Assembly (NCBI GenBank): GCA_015488535.1
Contig: WFNP01000024.1
Coordinates: forward strand, 1 to 33,154
DNA: 33,154 nt
Source: Nitratifractor sp.
GTDB lineage: Bacteria > Campylobacterota > Campylobacteria > Campylobacterales > Sulfurovaceae
Direction: 5' to 3'
The stretch's first letter is position 1, and each line of letters opens with the position of its first letter. Below the pieces are notes generated by a model. It was given only the letters and a program-made list of their open reading frames with translations, did not search any database and was not told where the DNA came from. Shown here piece after piece: positions 7,350-15,839 of this stretch. Position numbers and translations under genes: made by a program.

Positions 7350-8318
7350 ATGAGCAAACTAAAATATGCACTATATACAGGATGTACAGCAAGAGAATCA
7401 ACTCCGGAGTTACTATCTTCTACACTTGCTGTGGCAAAAAAATTGGATATTGAATTGGTGCTTTTAGATGAAGCAAGTTGTTGTGGTGCCAGTCATTTGC
7501 AAGATTTTGATGAGTTTTTATCATTAGTTCTAAATGCCAGAAATATCTGCTATGCAGAAAAACTTGGTCTTCCTATGGTAACAATTTGTAATACTTGTCA
7601 GTTAAATACTGTAATGACAAAAGAGAGACTTGACCATGACCCTGAAATGAGAGCCAAAGTCAATGAAAAGTTGGCTGAAGTTGGCTTAGAGTATAAAGGC
7701 ACAAGCAGTGTAAGACACTTTTTGTATGCTCTGATAGATGATTACGGTTTGGAAAATATCAGAGAAAAGGTAGAAAAACCTCTGAGTAGTCTTAATATCG
7801 CACCATTTTACGGATGTCACAATATCCGCCCAAGCCATATACACTATAAGCACAATATGCCTCAACCCGATGTAGAAGTAAGTGAAGGTGGTGGTGAAGT
7901 AGCTTATGATACAGAAGAGCTGATGAGTAAATATACGCATGAAAATCCTTATGTGCCTACATCACTTGATAGATTGATTGAAGCTCTTGAAGGTAAGCCG
8001 GTAGAGTATGAGAGTAAAAACAAGTGTTGCGGTTTCCATGTGGATCTGCAGGCACCTGAGACAAGTAATGCTCTAAGCGGAACTGCATTAGTAGATGCAA
8101 TAGATAATAATGCTGATGTAATGGTAACACCTTGTCCATTGTGTCAGCTCAATATGGATTTGAAGCAAGACAGTGCAGGCAAGCAACTTGGCAGAGATAT
8201 AGATTTACCGGTATTGCATATGCCTCAAATGATAGCATTGGCACTTGGTTGTAGTCCTGCTGAAATTGGTCTTAAATATAATGTAACAAAAGCTACTGAA
8301 CTTTTGGATAGAGTTTGA
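7350..8318 (+). CDS. sdhE: type-E succinate dehydrogenase CCG-domain subunit (heterodisulfide reductase B-like)
   Basis: A 322-residue protein with two cysteine-rich CCG domains, related to heterodisulfide reductase subunit B. Domain 1 has Cys12, CysCys44-45 and CNTC (80/83). Domain 2 has Cys156, CysCys226-227 and CPLC (262/265). In type-E complexes this subunit replaces the SdhC/D membrane anchor and passes electrons to or from quinone, probably binding the membrane by amphipathic helices. No transmembrane segment is visible. The symbol is also used for an unrelated SDH assembly factor and for mfrE in Campylobacter. It follows sdhB by 12 bases with an AGGAAGGAAG ribosome site and closes the operon before a hairpin. 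Confidence 0.92.
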   Translation: MSKLKYALYTGCTARESTPELLSSTLAVAKKLDIELVLLDEASCCGASHLQDFDEFLSLVLNARNICYAEKLGLPMVTICNTCQLNTVMTKERLDHDPEMRAKVNEKLAEVGLEYKGTSSVRHFLYALIDDYGLENIREKVEKPLSSLNIAPFYGCHNIRPSHIHYKHNMPQPDVEVSEGGGEVAYDTEELMSKYTHENPYVPTSLDRLIEALEGKPVEYESKNKCCGFHVDLQAPETSNALSGTALVDAIDNNADVMVTPCPLCQLNMDLKQDSAGKQLGRDIDLPVLHMPQMIALALGCSPAEIGLKYNVTKATELLDRV

Positions 8319-8327
8319 TTAAAACAG

Positions 8328-8346
8328 CACGGAGATATTCTCCGTG
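8328..8346 (+). terminator. hairpin terminator after sdhABE
   Basis: A perfect 8-bp stem, CACGGAGA with TCTCCGTG, and a 3-base loop, 10 bases after the sdhE stop. The following T-tract (TCATTTCC) is weak, so termination may be partial. Confidence 0.6.
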
Positions 8347-8417
8347 TCATTTCCAATAACTTTCCCTATTTATTATTTTTAACAATATCTATTATTATGA
8401 TTGATTATATAGTAATG

Positions 8418-8423
8418 TATAAT
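8418..8423 (+). promoter_or_regulatory. candidate -10 element of the haem-protein gene
   Basis: TATAAT, 24 bases before the ATG at 8448, downstream of the sdh hairpin. It suggests the next gene has its own promoter. Confidence 0.4.
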
Positions 8424-8447
8424 TACATCAAAAAAGAGGAGAAGAGT

Positions 8448-9017
8448 ATGAAAAGAGTTATAAGTGTTGCTCTGTTATCTGCGACAATAGGATTATCGGC
8501 ACAAAACAGTAATGCCGATATAGCAAAAGAGGGTGTAAAGTATATCAAAATGCTTGGCGGGACTTTGAAAGCTGAAGTAAAGAAGAGAATGAAAGATGAC
8601 CCTACAGGACTTCAGGCTGCTTATCTATGCTCAAAGAGTGCTCAAAGTATTACAAAAGATGTAAATGCAAAATTTCCAAAGGGTGTAAGAGTTTATAGGA
8701 CGGCATTAAAATATCGTAATGAAAAAAACAAACCTGATGCCACTGATATTGAAGTGATAAAAAAGCTTGATGCTCAAATTAAAATGAAAGACTTCAAAAA
8801 GAAGCCTATTGTTGTAAATCTTGATGATACATATAGAGTGTATCTACCTTTGATAACTCAAAAGCTATGCCTCAAATGTCATGGCAATCCGGAAAAAATG
8901 GATAGCAAAGTAAAAGAGACAATATCTAAAAATTATCCTAATGATAAAGCAACAGGCTTTAAAGAGGGTTCTTTAAGAGGTGTAATAGTAGCTGAAATCA
9001 AAAAAGATAAAAAGTAA
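8448..9017 (+). CDS. periplasmic DUF3365/Tll0287-like monohaem protein
   Basis: A 189-residue exported protein. The ATG at 8448 is preferred over 8397 because a strong AGAGGAGAAG site precedes it and the product then starts with a signal peptide (MKRVISVALLSATIGLSA). The mature part is mostly helical and carries one covalent haem c site, CLKCH at about 141-145. The order, an N-terminal helix pair, an internal YLCSKSAQSIT segment and a C-terminal CxxCH, fits the DUF3365 (Tll0287-like) family, small haem proteins proposed to act in redox or gas sensing. Its place after the SDH operon may be coincidental, since a hairpin separates them. Function is otherwise unknown. Confidence 0.75.
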   Translation: MKRVISVALLSATIGLSAQNSNADIAKEGVKYIKMLGGTLKAEVKKRMKDDPTGLQAAYLCSKSAQSITKDVNAKFPKGVRVYRTALKYRNEKNKPDATDIEVIKKLDAQIKMKDFKKKPIVVNLDDTYRVYLPLITQKLCLKCHGNPEKMDSKVKETISKNYPNDKATGFKEGSLRGVIVAEIKKDKK

Positions 9018-9019
9018 GT

Positions 9020-10090
9020 TTATATCTTTAATTTAAAGCCTCCAATCTCTTCGAGTAGAGTGGTGGCATAGGCACCTTTTGGCAGAGAAAAAGAGAATAT
9101 TAACGCATTTTTTTCTCTGTCATAATCAGTAGATATATTTTTTGGATATATCCACGCTTCTCTTCTGCCTCCAGGTAGTGAAGTCAGCTCTTCATCATCA
9201 AATCTCTCTTCTATATATCGGGCATCAGATACTGCTTTTTTGGCTTTAAAACCCGGAAGTAATCCTGTGGGTATGATGGATTTGTTTGCAAAATTTTCAG
9301 ACTCTTTGAGCATATTGGAGCATATATACTCTTTTTTTGCTCTTTTGAGTATATCGCCTATGAATAGTTTAAAGAGTGGTTTCTGTTTTTTGAGTTCTTT
9401 TATCAATTCAGGTGGAAAATTCAAAATTTTGGAAGCTTTTTGGATAGAGTTTGACTCTATTACTTTACCAATTTTTACTCTCTCATTGAGCCAATCATTG
9501 AATAGCTTACTCTGCCATGCTGATACGAGCAGTTTTTCTCTACTTCCTTTGAGCCTTTTGCCACTGTGTGCTATATCTCTGCCTTGCTCCCAACTTTTGC
9601 TATCCTCTCCAAATCTTTGATATCCAAATCTATTTGGGATACCGTGTATAGATAGAAATTCGGCTCTTTCTTTAAAAATATCGGCATCTTTTGGTGATAT
9701 ATCTTGAAGCACTATTTTAAAATGGTTATATGAGAGATTGCCTATTTTTAAAGCTTGGTCATTTTTGTTGATTTCCAAAATCTCTATTCTGTCTGTTGTA
9801 ATATTTTTTAACTCTTTTTGGACTTCTATCGGTATAGAGATGTATTGGATTGAGATGGCATTTTTATCTTTGAGTCCCGCATAACCAATATCTCTTTCAT
9901 CTAATCCTGTGGCACTTTTAAGCACTGATATGAGTTTAAATGTGCTCATATTCTGTTTTTTGATTTTGAGCAGTAAAAATCTGCCTCTGTTGCTGGGCTT
10001 AAATGGAAGATGCTCTTCTACGAAAAATGTATCTATACTCTGTTTGAATTTAAATTTTACAGGCTCATTGAAATATGCACTTTGTCTCAT
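9020..10090 (-). CDS. truD: tRNA pseudouridine(13) synthase
   Basis: Converts uridine 13 of tRNA(Glu) to pseudouridine. The catalytic aspartate is Asp75 in the diagnostic GYAGLKDKNA. The family motifs PNRFGYQRFG (about 152-161) and a C-terminal PGGRREAW-LPKGAYAT stretch follow. At 356 residues it matches the family length. It ends just after the convergent haem-protein gene. Its start overlaps the stop of the upstream membrane-protein gene by four bases (ATGA), so the three minus-strand genes from 11807 to 9020 are probably one transcript. Functional linkage to the membrane proteins is not obvious. Confidence 0.95.
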   Translation of the reverse strand: MRQSAYFNEPVKFKFKQSIDTFFVEEHLPFKPSNRGRFLLLKIKKQNMSTFKLISVLKSATGLDERDIGYAGLKDKNAISIQYISIPIEVQKELKNITTDRIEILEINKNDQALKIGNLSYNHFKIVLQDISPKDADIFKERAEFLSIHGIPNRFGYQRFGEDSKSWEQGRDIAHSGKRLKGSREKLLVSAWQSKLFNDWLNERVKIGKVIESNSIQKASKILNFPPELIKELKKQKPLFKLFIGDILKRAKKEYICSNMLKESENFANKSIIPTGLLPGFKAKKAVSDARYIEERFDDEELTSLPGGRREAWIYPKNISTDYDREKNALIFSFSLPKGAYATTLLEEIGGFKLKI

Positions 10091-11355
10091 ATATCCTCCA
10101 AAAATATTATTTTTTCCACCTTGCCGTCATATTCGACATAGATATCATCACTTTTGTATATCGGCTTTTTGTCCAGCTTGATTAGTTTGAGAGATTGTGG
10201 TTCAATTGGTGTTATAGGCACTATACCGCTTTTGGACTTTAAGATGGCTGGATATAGACTGGTATTGAGTATCCAAAAATCACTACTGTCAGGAGAGTAT
10301 GGCAACTCTTTTTTGACTCCGCTTTTATGTGAACTGGCAATCCCTTCAAGTATAAATATATCATTATAGAAACTGTTTTCTACATCTTCTGGAACCAACT
10401 CTCCATTATCATCTCTTGAGACAAATCCTATGATATTAATACCGTCTTTTGTTTTTTGATTTATTAGAGAATATAGCTTTTTCTTGTCTTTAATCTTTTC
10501 CATACCATCAAATGAATAATAAGCATCTATATGGGCATTCATAATCAGCTTTTCAAATCTGTCAAACTGCTCATACTCATACTCAATCTTTTTGTTTTCT
10601 ATATATCCTTTTAAAGCTTTGGCAATTTTTCGGCTGTAAATGGATACTCTGCGATTTAGCAAAGGATCTATATATCTGTTTATAAGTTGGGCTACTGATT
10701 TGAATATTTTTCCAAAAATATCTGATAACACTCTCAATCCTCTGTTGATTGGATGCTTGGCTCCAAGCTTCCTCTCTAGATAATCAAAAAGCCAACTAAA
10801 TGCAAATACTTCCAGTATAGGTGTAAGCCAGGAGTTGAAAAGCAGAGACAAAGTTTTTGAAAGTATCAAAAGTAGTGTTTTTGAGATACTGATAATCAAT
10901 ACTTTCAGCTCTGCAAAGAGAAATATATGACTTAGATAACCGCTCATATATATAAACCAAAATGAAAATGCAGATATTATTATGGCAGTAATGATATTTT
11001 TTGTCTTTTTTTTGATATCCAGAGATAGATAATACTCTTTTGCCTCAATAAAGGCATGTTTGAGATGCTTAAAGATATGCTCTTTTAGCCATACTGAAAA
11101 TACATTATCAAGAAACCATCTTTTAATGATAAGAAGAGTCCCTTGAAACAGTGTCAATCCTTTGAGAAAAGCTATCATTTTGAGCTTGGATGCAGTAGCA
11201 AAAGAGAGCAGGGCAGTTTTGAAAATTACGGCTATACCTATCAGCCAGGCTGTAGCTATCTCTGTCCCGTCAGGGAAGAGATATAAAAATACCCATCCTA
11301 TGACTATAGATATAGCCAAAAGTATCGCTATAGCATCTCTTCTACGCAATATCAA
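10087..11355 (-). CDS. multi-pass membrane protein with cytosolic C-terminal domain, unknown
   Basis: A 422-residue protein I do not recognise. Hydrophobic segments lie at about 8-26, 33-54, 119-140, 145-170 and 178-194. Then come an arginine/lysine-rich amphipathic stretch (about 195-260) and a soluble C-terminal domain of roughly 160 residues, rich in beta strands toward the end. The start is a TTG at 11353-11355 that overlaps the upstream stop (TTGA), so translation is probably coupled to the 151-residue membrane protein before it. The 3' end overlaps truD. The pair might form one membrane complex; no catalytic motif is visible. Confidence 0.75.
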   Translation of the reverse strand: MILRRRDAIAILLAISIVIGWVFLYLFPDGTEIATAWLIGIAVIFKTALLSFATASKLKMIAFLKGLTLFQGTLLIIKRWFLDNVFSVWLKEHIFKHLKHAFIEAKEYYLSLDIKKKTKNIITAIIISAFSFWFIYMSGYLSHIFLFAELKVLIISISKTLLLILSKTLSLLFNSWLTPILEVFAFSWLFDYLERKLGAKHPINRGLRVLSDIFGKIFKSVAQLINRYIDPLLNRRVSIYSRKIAKALKGYIENKKIEYEYEQFDRFEKLIMNAHIDAYYSFDGMEKIKDKKKLYSLINQKTKDGINIIGFVSRDDNGELVPEDVENSFYNDIFILEGIASSHKSGVKKELPYSPDSSDFWILNTSLYPAILKSKSGIVPITPIEPQSLKLIKLDKKPIYKSDDIYVEYDGKVEKIIFLEDI

Positions 11356-11807
11356 TCCTCGTTGGTAGCGTCAGTTGTATATACTCCGGTAAACTTTTTC
11401 CACCAAATAGAAGCATTCATACCAAGCCATATTATAAGAGCGATTGATATATCAGCTATCCAGCCAAGTGTATTGATATTTGATGTATCTATCAGATTTT
11501 TTTGTGCCAATCCCCATACAAAGGCTATGATAATAGCAGCTGCTATTAAGGCACCATACCATTTGAGTCCTTGATATATGACTTTGATAGCAAGTATCCA
11601 CATAGCTATCATTACCAGTATATAAAATGGTCTAAATCCTTCTAGAGGATTGCCTGTAAACAGATAATGAATGAAATGATGTCCGGTAGGATTCCATGTC
11701 CCTATAGCCAGAGCTATAGCCAAAAGTAGAGATATCCACCCTTTAAGATAACTTACCTCTTTACCGTTTTTTGTTTTGCTTTTGTTTACCATAAATGAAG
11801 GTAGCAT
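11352..11807 (-). CDS. four-helix membrane protein, DUF6524-like
   Basis: A 151-residue integral membrane protein with four predicted helices (about 24-41, 60-80, 84-102 and 113-133). The conserved-looking TWNPTGHHFIHY after helix 1, and helix 3 followed by a GLAQ loop, recall the DUF6524 family, whose function is unknown; this assignment is from memory. A good ribosome site (AAGGAGAG) precedes the ATG. Its stop overlaps the TTG start of the 422-residue membrane protein. A MITE-like element lies about 40 bases upstream. Confidence 0.7.
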   Translation of the reverse strand: MLPSFMVNKSKTKNGKEVSYLKGWISLLLAIALAIGTWNPTGHHFIHYLFTGNPLEGFRPFYILVMIAMWILAIKVIYQGLKWYGALIAAAIIIAFVWGLAQKNLIDTSNINTLGWIADISIALIIWLGMNASIWWKKFTGVYTTDATNED

Positions 11808-11848
11808 TTTCTCTCCTTATGTTGTATTTTGGTATATTTTTTATTTTC

Positions 11849-11947
11849 AACTTACCTTACACATATAAATAATATTAAGCCATGTTATGTGGTTTTAACC
11901 CTCCACTATGTGGGGCTAAAGTTATTTTTATATGCGTAACCTTAGCT
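11849..11947. repeat. MITE/REP-like element, copy 1 (about 99 bp, diverged)
   Basis: Imperfect terminal inverted repeats: 11849-11869 pairs with 11927-11947 at about 16 of 21 positions (core TTAC[AG]CATATAAA). The centre contains small hairpins built on GTGG...CCAC but lacks the GGAGGC/GCCTCC arms of the other copies. It fills the gap between the divergently transcribed membrane-protein and RNase Z sides. Confidence 0.6.
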
Positions 11948-12001
11948 TTTGATTATTATCTCTTTCTAATAATGCCCAATGCTAAATATCAAATTTCTTA
12001 A

Positions 12002-12925
12002 TTATATCTCAATAGTCATCAAATCTTTGGCAAGTATAGCTTCACCCTCATAATATCTCTTTGCCTCTTTTATTAATTCAGTTTCTCTTTGTGCTGTATC
12101 ATATCTTGGACTAATATGTGTTAATACCAATTTCTTTACACCCATCTTTTGAGCTGTGGCAGCTAAGTCTTTAGCAGTAGTGTGTTTAAATTTTCTCTCA
12201 AGTTTATCAAAATCTCTCTGGGTATATGTAGCTTCGTGTATCATCAAATCAACACTTCCATATTTTTCAAATAGACATGGAGAGTCATTATCACCTGAGA
12301 TTATGACTATTTTGCCTTTTTGTGGAGGGCTGATAAACTCTTTTCCATCTATTACTATACCGTCATTGAGTGTAACTGTTTCTCCTCTTTTGAGTTTGGC
12401 GATTATTGGTCCTGGTGATATACCTGCTGATTTTGCTTTTTCTATATCAAAATGACCTTTTTTATCTTTTTCTATAAAAATATATCCGATAGACTCTATT
12501 GAGTGAGAGAGTTTTACAGTTTCAATAGTGTAGTGTTCAAACTCCAATCTTTGTGAGCCTTTTACAGTATAATAAGTTATGTCAAAAGGCAGATTTAGTC
12601 CAGATAATCTTTTGACAGTTTCTATCATCTCCTCTAATCCATCTGGTCCATAGATAGAGATAGCTTTATCTGTCCCACTCATTGCTCTTGAAGCAAGTAG
12701 TCCAAATATGCCGTATATATGGTCTCCATGTAGATGTGTAATAAATATTTTATCTATTTTTGGTATTGATACAGAGCTTTTCATAATTTGATGTTGTGTA
12801 GCTTCCCCACAATCAAAAAGTAGCCACTCTCTACTCTGCTTTGGACGCAAAGCAATAGATGAAAGATTTCTGTTTTTTGTCGGCACTCCTGCTGATGTGC
12901 CAAGAAATACTATCTCTATTGCCAC
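12002..12925 (-). CDS. rnz: ribonuclease Z (tRNA 3' endonuclease)
   Basis: A metallo-beta-lactamase-fold endonuclease that removes 3' trailers from tRNA precursors. The zinc motif THLHGDH gives His64, His66, Asp68 and His69. Other family landmarks are the SHSIESIGY histidine (about 140), the exosite-like GPIIAKLKRGE segment (about 172-182) found in RNase Z and not in generic beta-lactamases, ISGDND (about 210), and the C-terminal HISPRY. At 307 residues it is the short bacterial form. The start overlaps the upstream HAD gene by 10 bases. It is the last gene of the six-gene minus-strand operon. Confidence 0.93.
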   Translation of the reverse strand: MAIEIVFLGTSAGVPTKNRNLSSIALRPKQSREWLLFDCGEATQHQIMKSSVSIPKIDKIFITHLHGDHIYGIFGLLASRAMSGTDKAISIYGPDGLEEMIETVKRLSGLNLPFDITYYTVKGSQRLEFEHYTIETVKLSHSIESIGYIFIEKDKKGHFDIEKAKSAGISPGPIIAKLKRGETVTLNDGIVIDGKEFISPPQKGKIVIISGDNDSPCLFEKYGSVDLMIHEATYTQRDFDKLERKFKHTTAKDLAATAQKMGVKKLVLTHISPRYDTAQRETELIKEAKRYYEGEAILAKDLMTIEI

Positions 12926-13572
12926 TTTAGTATATCCATCACTTCAAAAGGATTTGTAGCTACAGGCATACCGCAAGAGTCTTTGCCATATCCCCAATTA
13001 GCATATATAGCTTTGCATTTGGCATTTAATGCAGCTTGCATATCTTTGCTACTGTCACCTATCATTATAGTTTGATTTTTTGAAGCATCTGCTATCTGCA
13101 TGGCTTTGTATATCATTTGAGGGTTCGGTTTGGAGTGTGTTACCATATCAGCGCCCAAAATTGCACAAAAGTAATCACTGCTATTTAGATATTTTAGTAT
13201 CTTTTGTGCAAAAATTGATGAGCCATTAGTAGCTATTGCCAATGATACGCCTTTGCTGTGAGCTGTATAAATAATCTCTTTGATACCTTCATAAAATGAA
13301 ATATTGTCTGTGCAGTGATTTAGATAATACTCTACAAATGCTCTTCTTGACTCTTCAATAGTCTCATTACTGCTACCAAAAAGATTTTTGGCTTTGTCAT
13401 TGCTATCGTCATTTAGGAAGTCTATTACCCTGTCTATATCAATGGGTGATTTATGATTTATTTTTTCTCTTACGAAATTTACGCTGTTTGTTATATTGTT
13501 TACACTATCCACAAGTGTGCCATCGAGGTCAAAAATAAGTAATCTTATACTCTCATATTTTATATTTTGCAT
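12916..13572 (-). CDS. HAD-family phosphatase, phosphoglycolate phosphatase-like
   Basis: A 218-residue haloacid dehalogenase-fold hydrolase. Motif I is DLDGT with nucleophile Asp15 and general acid Asp17. A helical cap (about 22-90) follows, then motif II (IATNGS), the motif III lysine in HSKPNPQMIYKA, and motif IV IGDSSKDMQAA. This layout matches the Gph/PGP subclass that dephosphorylates 2-phosphoglycolate or similar small metabolites; the exact substrate cannot be read. It sits between pgsA (29-base gap) and rnz (overlap). Confidence 0.88.
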   Translation of the reverse strand: MQNIKYESIRLLIFDLDGTLVDSVNNITNSVNFVREKINHKSPIDIDRVIDFLNDDSNDKAKNLFGSSNETIEESRRAFVEYYLNHCTDNISFYEGIKEIIYTAHSKGVSLAIATNGSSIFAQKILKYLNSSDYFCAILGADMVTHSKPNPQMIYKAMQIADASKNQTIMIGDSSKDMQAALNAKCKAIYANWGYGKDSCGMPVATNPFEVMDILKWQ

Positions 13573-13601
13573 AATCTTATTCTACGAGTGTGAGTATTTT
13601 A

Positions 13602-14159
13602 TCAATTATTATCATATTTGATAAAATCTCTTACATACTCATATCCAGAATATAGAGTTAAAATTACAGCTATCCATAAAATGGCTTCTCCACCTGGCCA
13701 CTCCATCAATAAAAATCCAATAGCAATCATCTGCACAACTGTTTTAATTTTACCCATTAAACTGGCAGATATATCCATCCCCCTGCTTATAGCTGATACC
13801 CTAAGTCCGGTAATAAAAAGCTCTCTTGTAAGGATTAAATATATAGCCCAAGGTGAAGCTCTATCTAACATCATAAGCCCCAAAAATCCTGCAAGAGTTA
13901 GCATCTTGTCAGCTAATGGGTCAAGTATAGCCCCAAGTGTGGTAATTTGGTCAAATGTTCTAGCTATATATCCATCAAAAAAATCTGTAACACTAGCAAG
14001 CACAAATATAAAAGCAGCTCCATAATCAAGCCAACTATAATGGACTCCTTGAAAGATAGATAAATCTCTATCTACTAAAAAGAAAAACATCAAAGGAGCC
14101 ATCAACAATCTAATAAAGGCTAAGATATTTGGTATATTTACTACTTGTGAGCTTTTCAA
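13602..14159 (-). CDS. pgsA: CDP-diacylglycerol-glycerol-3-phosphate 3-phosphatidyltransferase
   Basis: A membrane enzyme making phosphatidylglycerol phosphate, the committed step to phosphatidylglycerol and cardiolipin. The CDP-alcohol phosphotransferase signature is perfect: Asp62-Gly63-x2-Ala66-Arg67-x8-Gly76-x3-Asp80-x3-Asp84. Several hydrophobic helices surround it and the 185-residue length is typical. It starts 9 bases after the FabL-like gene stops. From memory, the order protease-dapA-SDR-pgsA is also found in Helicobacter, which supports PgsA rather than another CDP-alcohol transferase. Confidence 0.93.
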   Translation of the reverse strand: MKSSQVVNIPNILAFIRLLMAPLMFFFLVDRDLSIFQGVHYSWLDYGAAFIFVLASVTDFFDGYIARTFDQITTLGAILDPLADKMLTLAGFLGLMMLDRASPWAIYLILTRELFITGLRVSAISRGMDISASLMGKIKTVVQMIAIGFLLMEWPGGEAILWIAVILTLYSGYEYVRDFIKYDNN

Positions 14160-14168
14160 AATATAGCC

Positions 14169-14939
14169 TTATCTAAAAGTTGTGCCACCATCGACTACAA
14201 GTGTATGACCTGTAATCCAAGAAGCATCATCACTACACAAAAACCATACAGCTCCGGCTATATCTTGAGGTGTCCCCATTCTATTTAGTGCTGAGCGTTT
14301 AATAGTCTCAGCTTTGACCTCTTCATAGTTGGTAAAGGCTCTTAGTGCATCAGTTTCTATTGGACCACCACTAACTGCATTTACTCTAATATTCATCTCC
14401 CCAAGCTCAACTGCTGCATATCTCATCATAGCTTCAACTGCGGCTTTATTAGTGCCATGTCCTGCATAATTTTCAATATATATCATATTACCGGTGCTAC
14501 TCATAGTTACTATTGCACCACCGCCAACTTTTTGCATCCTTTTTGCTGCCTCTTGACTTCCCAATACAAAAGCATCAACAGTAGCAGTATAGATATTATT
14601 AAGTCCTCTGGGTTTTAATCTCATAAATTTACCATATCCGCCAACTACTGCTCTACCATAAATCATAGCATTACTTACAAAGTAATCAACTCTCTCAAAA
14701 TCTTCATCAATCTGCTCAAATAGAGGCTTAAACTGCTCCGGCTCTAAGATATTGAGTTTATAAGCTTTTGCTTTGATACCATACTTATTACTCCACTCAT
14801 TAGCCAACTCATTGGCTACCTCTTCATTGGAGTTATAAGTAAAGGCTACATTTACCCCCTCTTTGGCAAATCGCTCAGCAATTGCTTTGCCTATACCTTT
14901 GGTAGCTCCTGTAATTACTAATGTCTTTTTTTCACTCAT
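14169..14939 (-). CDS. SDR oxidoreductase, FabL-like enoyl-ACP reductase
   Basis: A 256-residue short-chain dehydrogenase/reductase with the cofactor motif TGATKGIG (10-17). The usual NNAG is changed to SNAM (about 89-92). The catalytic serine is near 147-148. Tyr158 and Lys165 are six residues apart instead of the ordinary three; this Y-x6-K spacing is that of enoyl-ACP reductases. The stretch VNAVSGGPIETDALRAF closely resembles Bacillus FabL, so I favour an NADPH-dependent enoyl-ACP reductase of fatty-acid synthesis. Campylobacterota databases often call this conserved neighbour of dapA simply an SDR. It starts 3 bases after dapA stops. Confidence 0.8.
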   Translation of the reverse strand: MSEKKTLVITGATKGIGKAIAERFAKEGVNVAFTYNSNEEVANELANEWSNKYGIKAKAYKLNILEPEQFKPLFEQIDEDFERVDYFVSNAMIYGRAVVGGYGKFMRLKPRGLNNIYTATVDAFVLGSQEAAKRMQKVGGGAIVTMSSTGNMIYIENYAGHGTNKAAVEAMMRYAAVELGEMNIRVNAVSGGPIETDALRAFTNYEEVKAETIKRSALNRMGTPQDIAGAVWFLCSDDASWITGHTLVVDGGTTFR

Positions 14940-14942
14940 ATT

Positions 14943-15839
14943 TTATACTCCAGCTGGGATTTCATAATTTTTCATAGCCTCTTCAATTCTTTTCATACTC
15001 TCACTTGATGGCTCTGTTAGAGGTAATCTATACTCCAGTGTATCAATAAGTCCGGCTATATACATAGCTGCTTTTACCGGAATTGGATTGCTCTCTACAA
15101 ACATAGCTTTATTTATTGGATAAAGTAGGTCATTTATCTCTTTTGAGTGTTTTAAATCACCCTTTAAAGCACTATGCACAAGCTCACTTTTTAGATTTGG
15201 TAATAAGTTGGCTGTAACTGAAATTACCCCTTTTGCACCATTGGCCAATAGTGGATAATCAATTGCATCATCTCCGCTGATTAAAGTAAGCTCTGGTCTT
15301 GCTGCAAGTAAATCTACAGCTCTTTCCATACTTCCGGTTGCCTCTTTTATTGCAAAGATATTCTCTACATCATCAAATAATCTACATACAGTAGCAGGTT
15401 TTAAATCTACTGATGTCCTACCTGGCACATTATATAGCATCACTGGAATTTCAACTGCATTGGCTATTGCTTTGTAGTGTTGATATAACCCCTCTTGTGA
15501 AGGCTTATTATAGTATGGTGTTACAGACAGCAGTGCATCTGCTCCACACTTTTGGGCATGTTTTGCTATATCTATGGCTTCATGTGTAGCATTGCTTCCA
15601 GCTCCGGCTAATACTTTGGTATTAGTATCTTTACAAACTTCCACAGCTATTTCAATACATCTTTTATGCTCATCATGGCTTAGTGTTGCACTCTCTCCCG
15701 TGGTTCCAACCGGCACTACTACATCTATACCATTATCAATCTGTCTTTGTATCAAAGAGGCATATTTAGCTTCATCTAATTGACCATTTTTAAATGGTGT
15801 AATAAGTGCTGTCATAGCACCAATAATTGTTTGACTCAT
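14943..15839 (-). CDS. dapA: 4-hydroxy-tetrahydrodipicolinate synthase
   Basis: Condenses pyruvate with aspartate semialdehyde in lysine and diaminopimelate synthesis. The Schiff-base lysine is Lys165 in FAIKEATGS. Also visible are GTTGES with the proton-relay threonines (about 46-50), the TPYYNKP tyrosine (about 110), Tyr136 and Arg141 in YNVPGRT, and the ISGDD loop. At 298 residues it is the family length. The gene overlaps the upstream protease gene by four bases (ATGA) and feeds cell-wall peptide synthesis. Confidence 0.96.
   Translation of the reverse strand: MSQTIIGAMTALITPFKNGQLDEAKYASLIQRQIDNGIDVVVPVGTTGESATLSHDEHKRCIEIAVEVCKDTNTKVLAGAGSNATHEAIDIAKHAQKCGADALLSVTPYYNKPSQEGLYQHYKAIANAVEIPVMLYNVPGRTSVDLKPATVCRLFDDVENIFAIKEATGSMERAVDLLAARPELTLISGDDAIDYPLLANGAKGVISVTANLLPNLKSELVHSALKGDLKHSKEINDLLYPINKAMFVESNPIPVKAAMYIAGLIDTLEYRLPLTEPSSESMKRIEEAMKNYEIPAGV

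Noticed and set aside
10154-11574. Plus-strand open frames across the membrane-protein genes
   Set aside because: They are antisense shadows of long, coupled minus-strand genes and lack ribosome sites and coherent protein composition.
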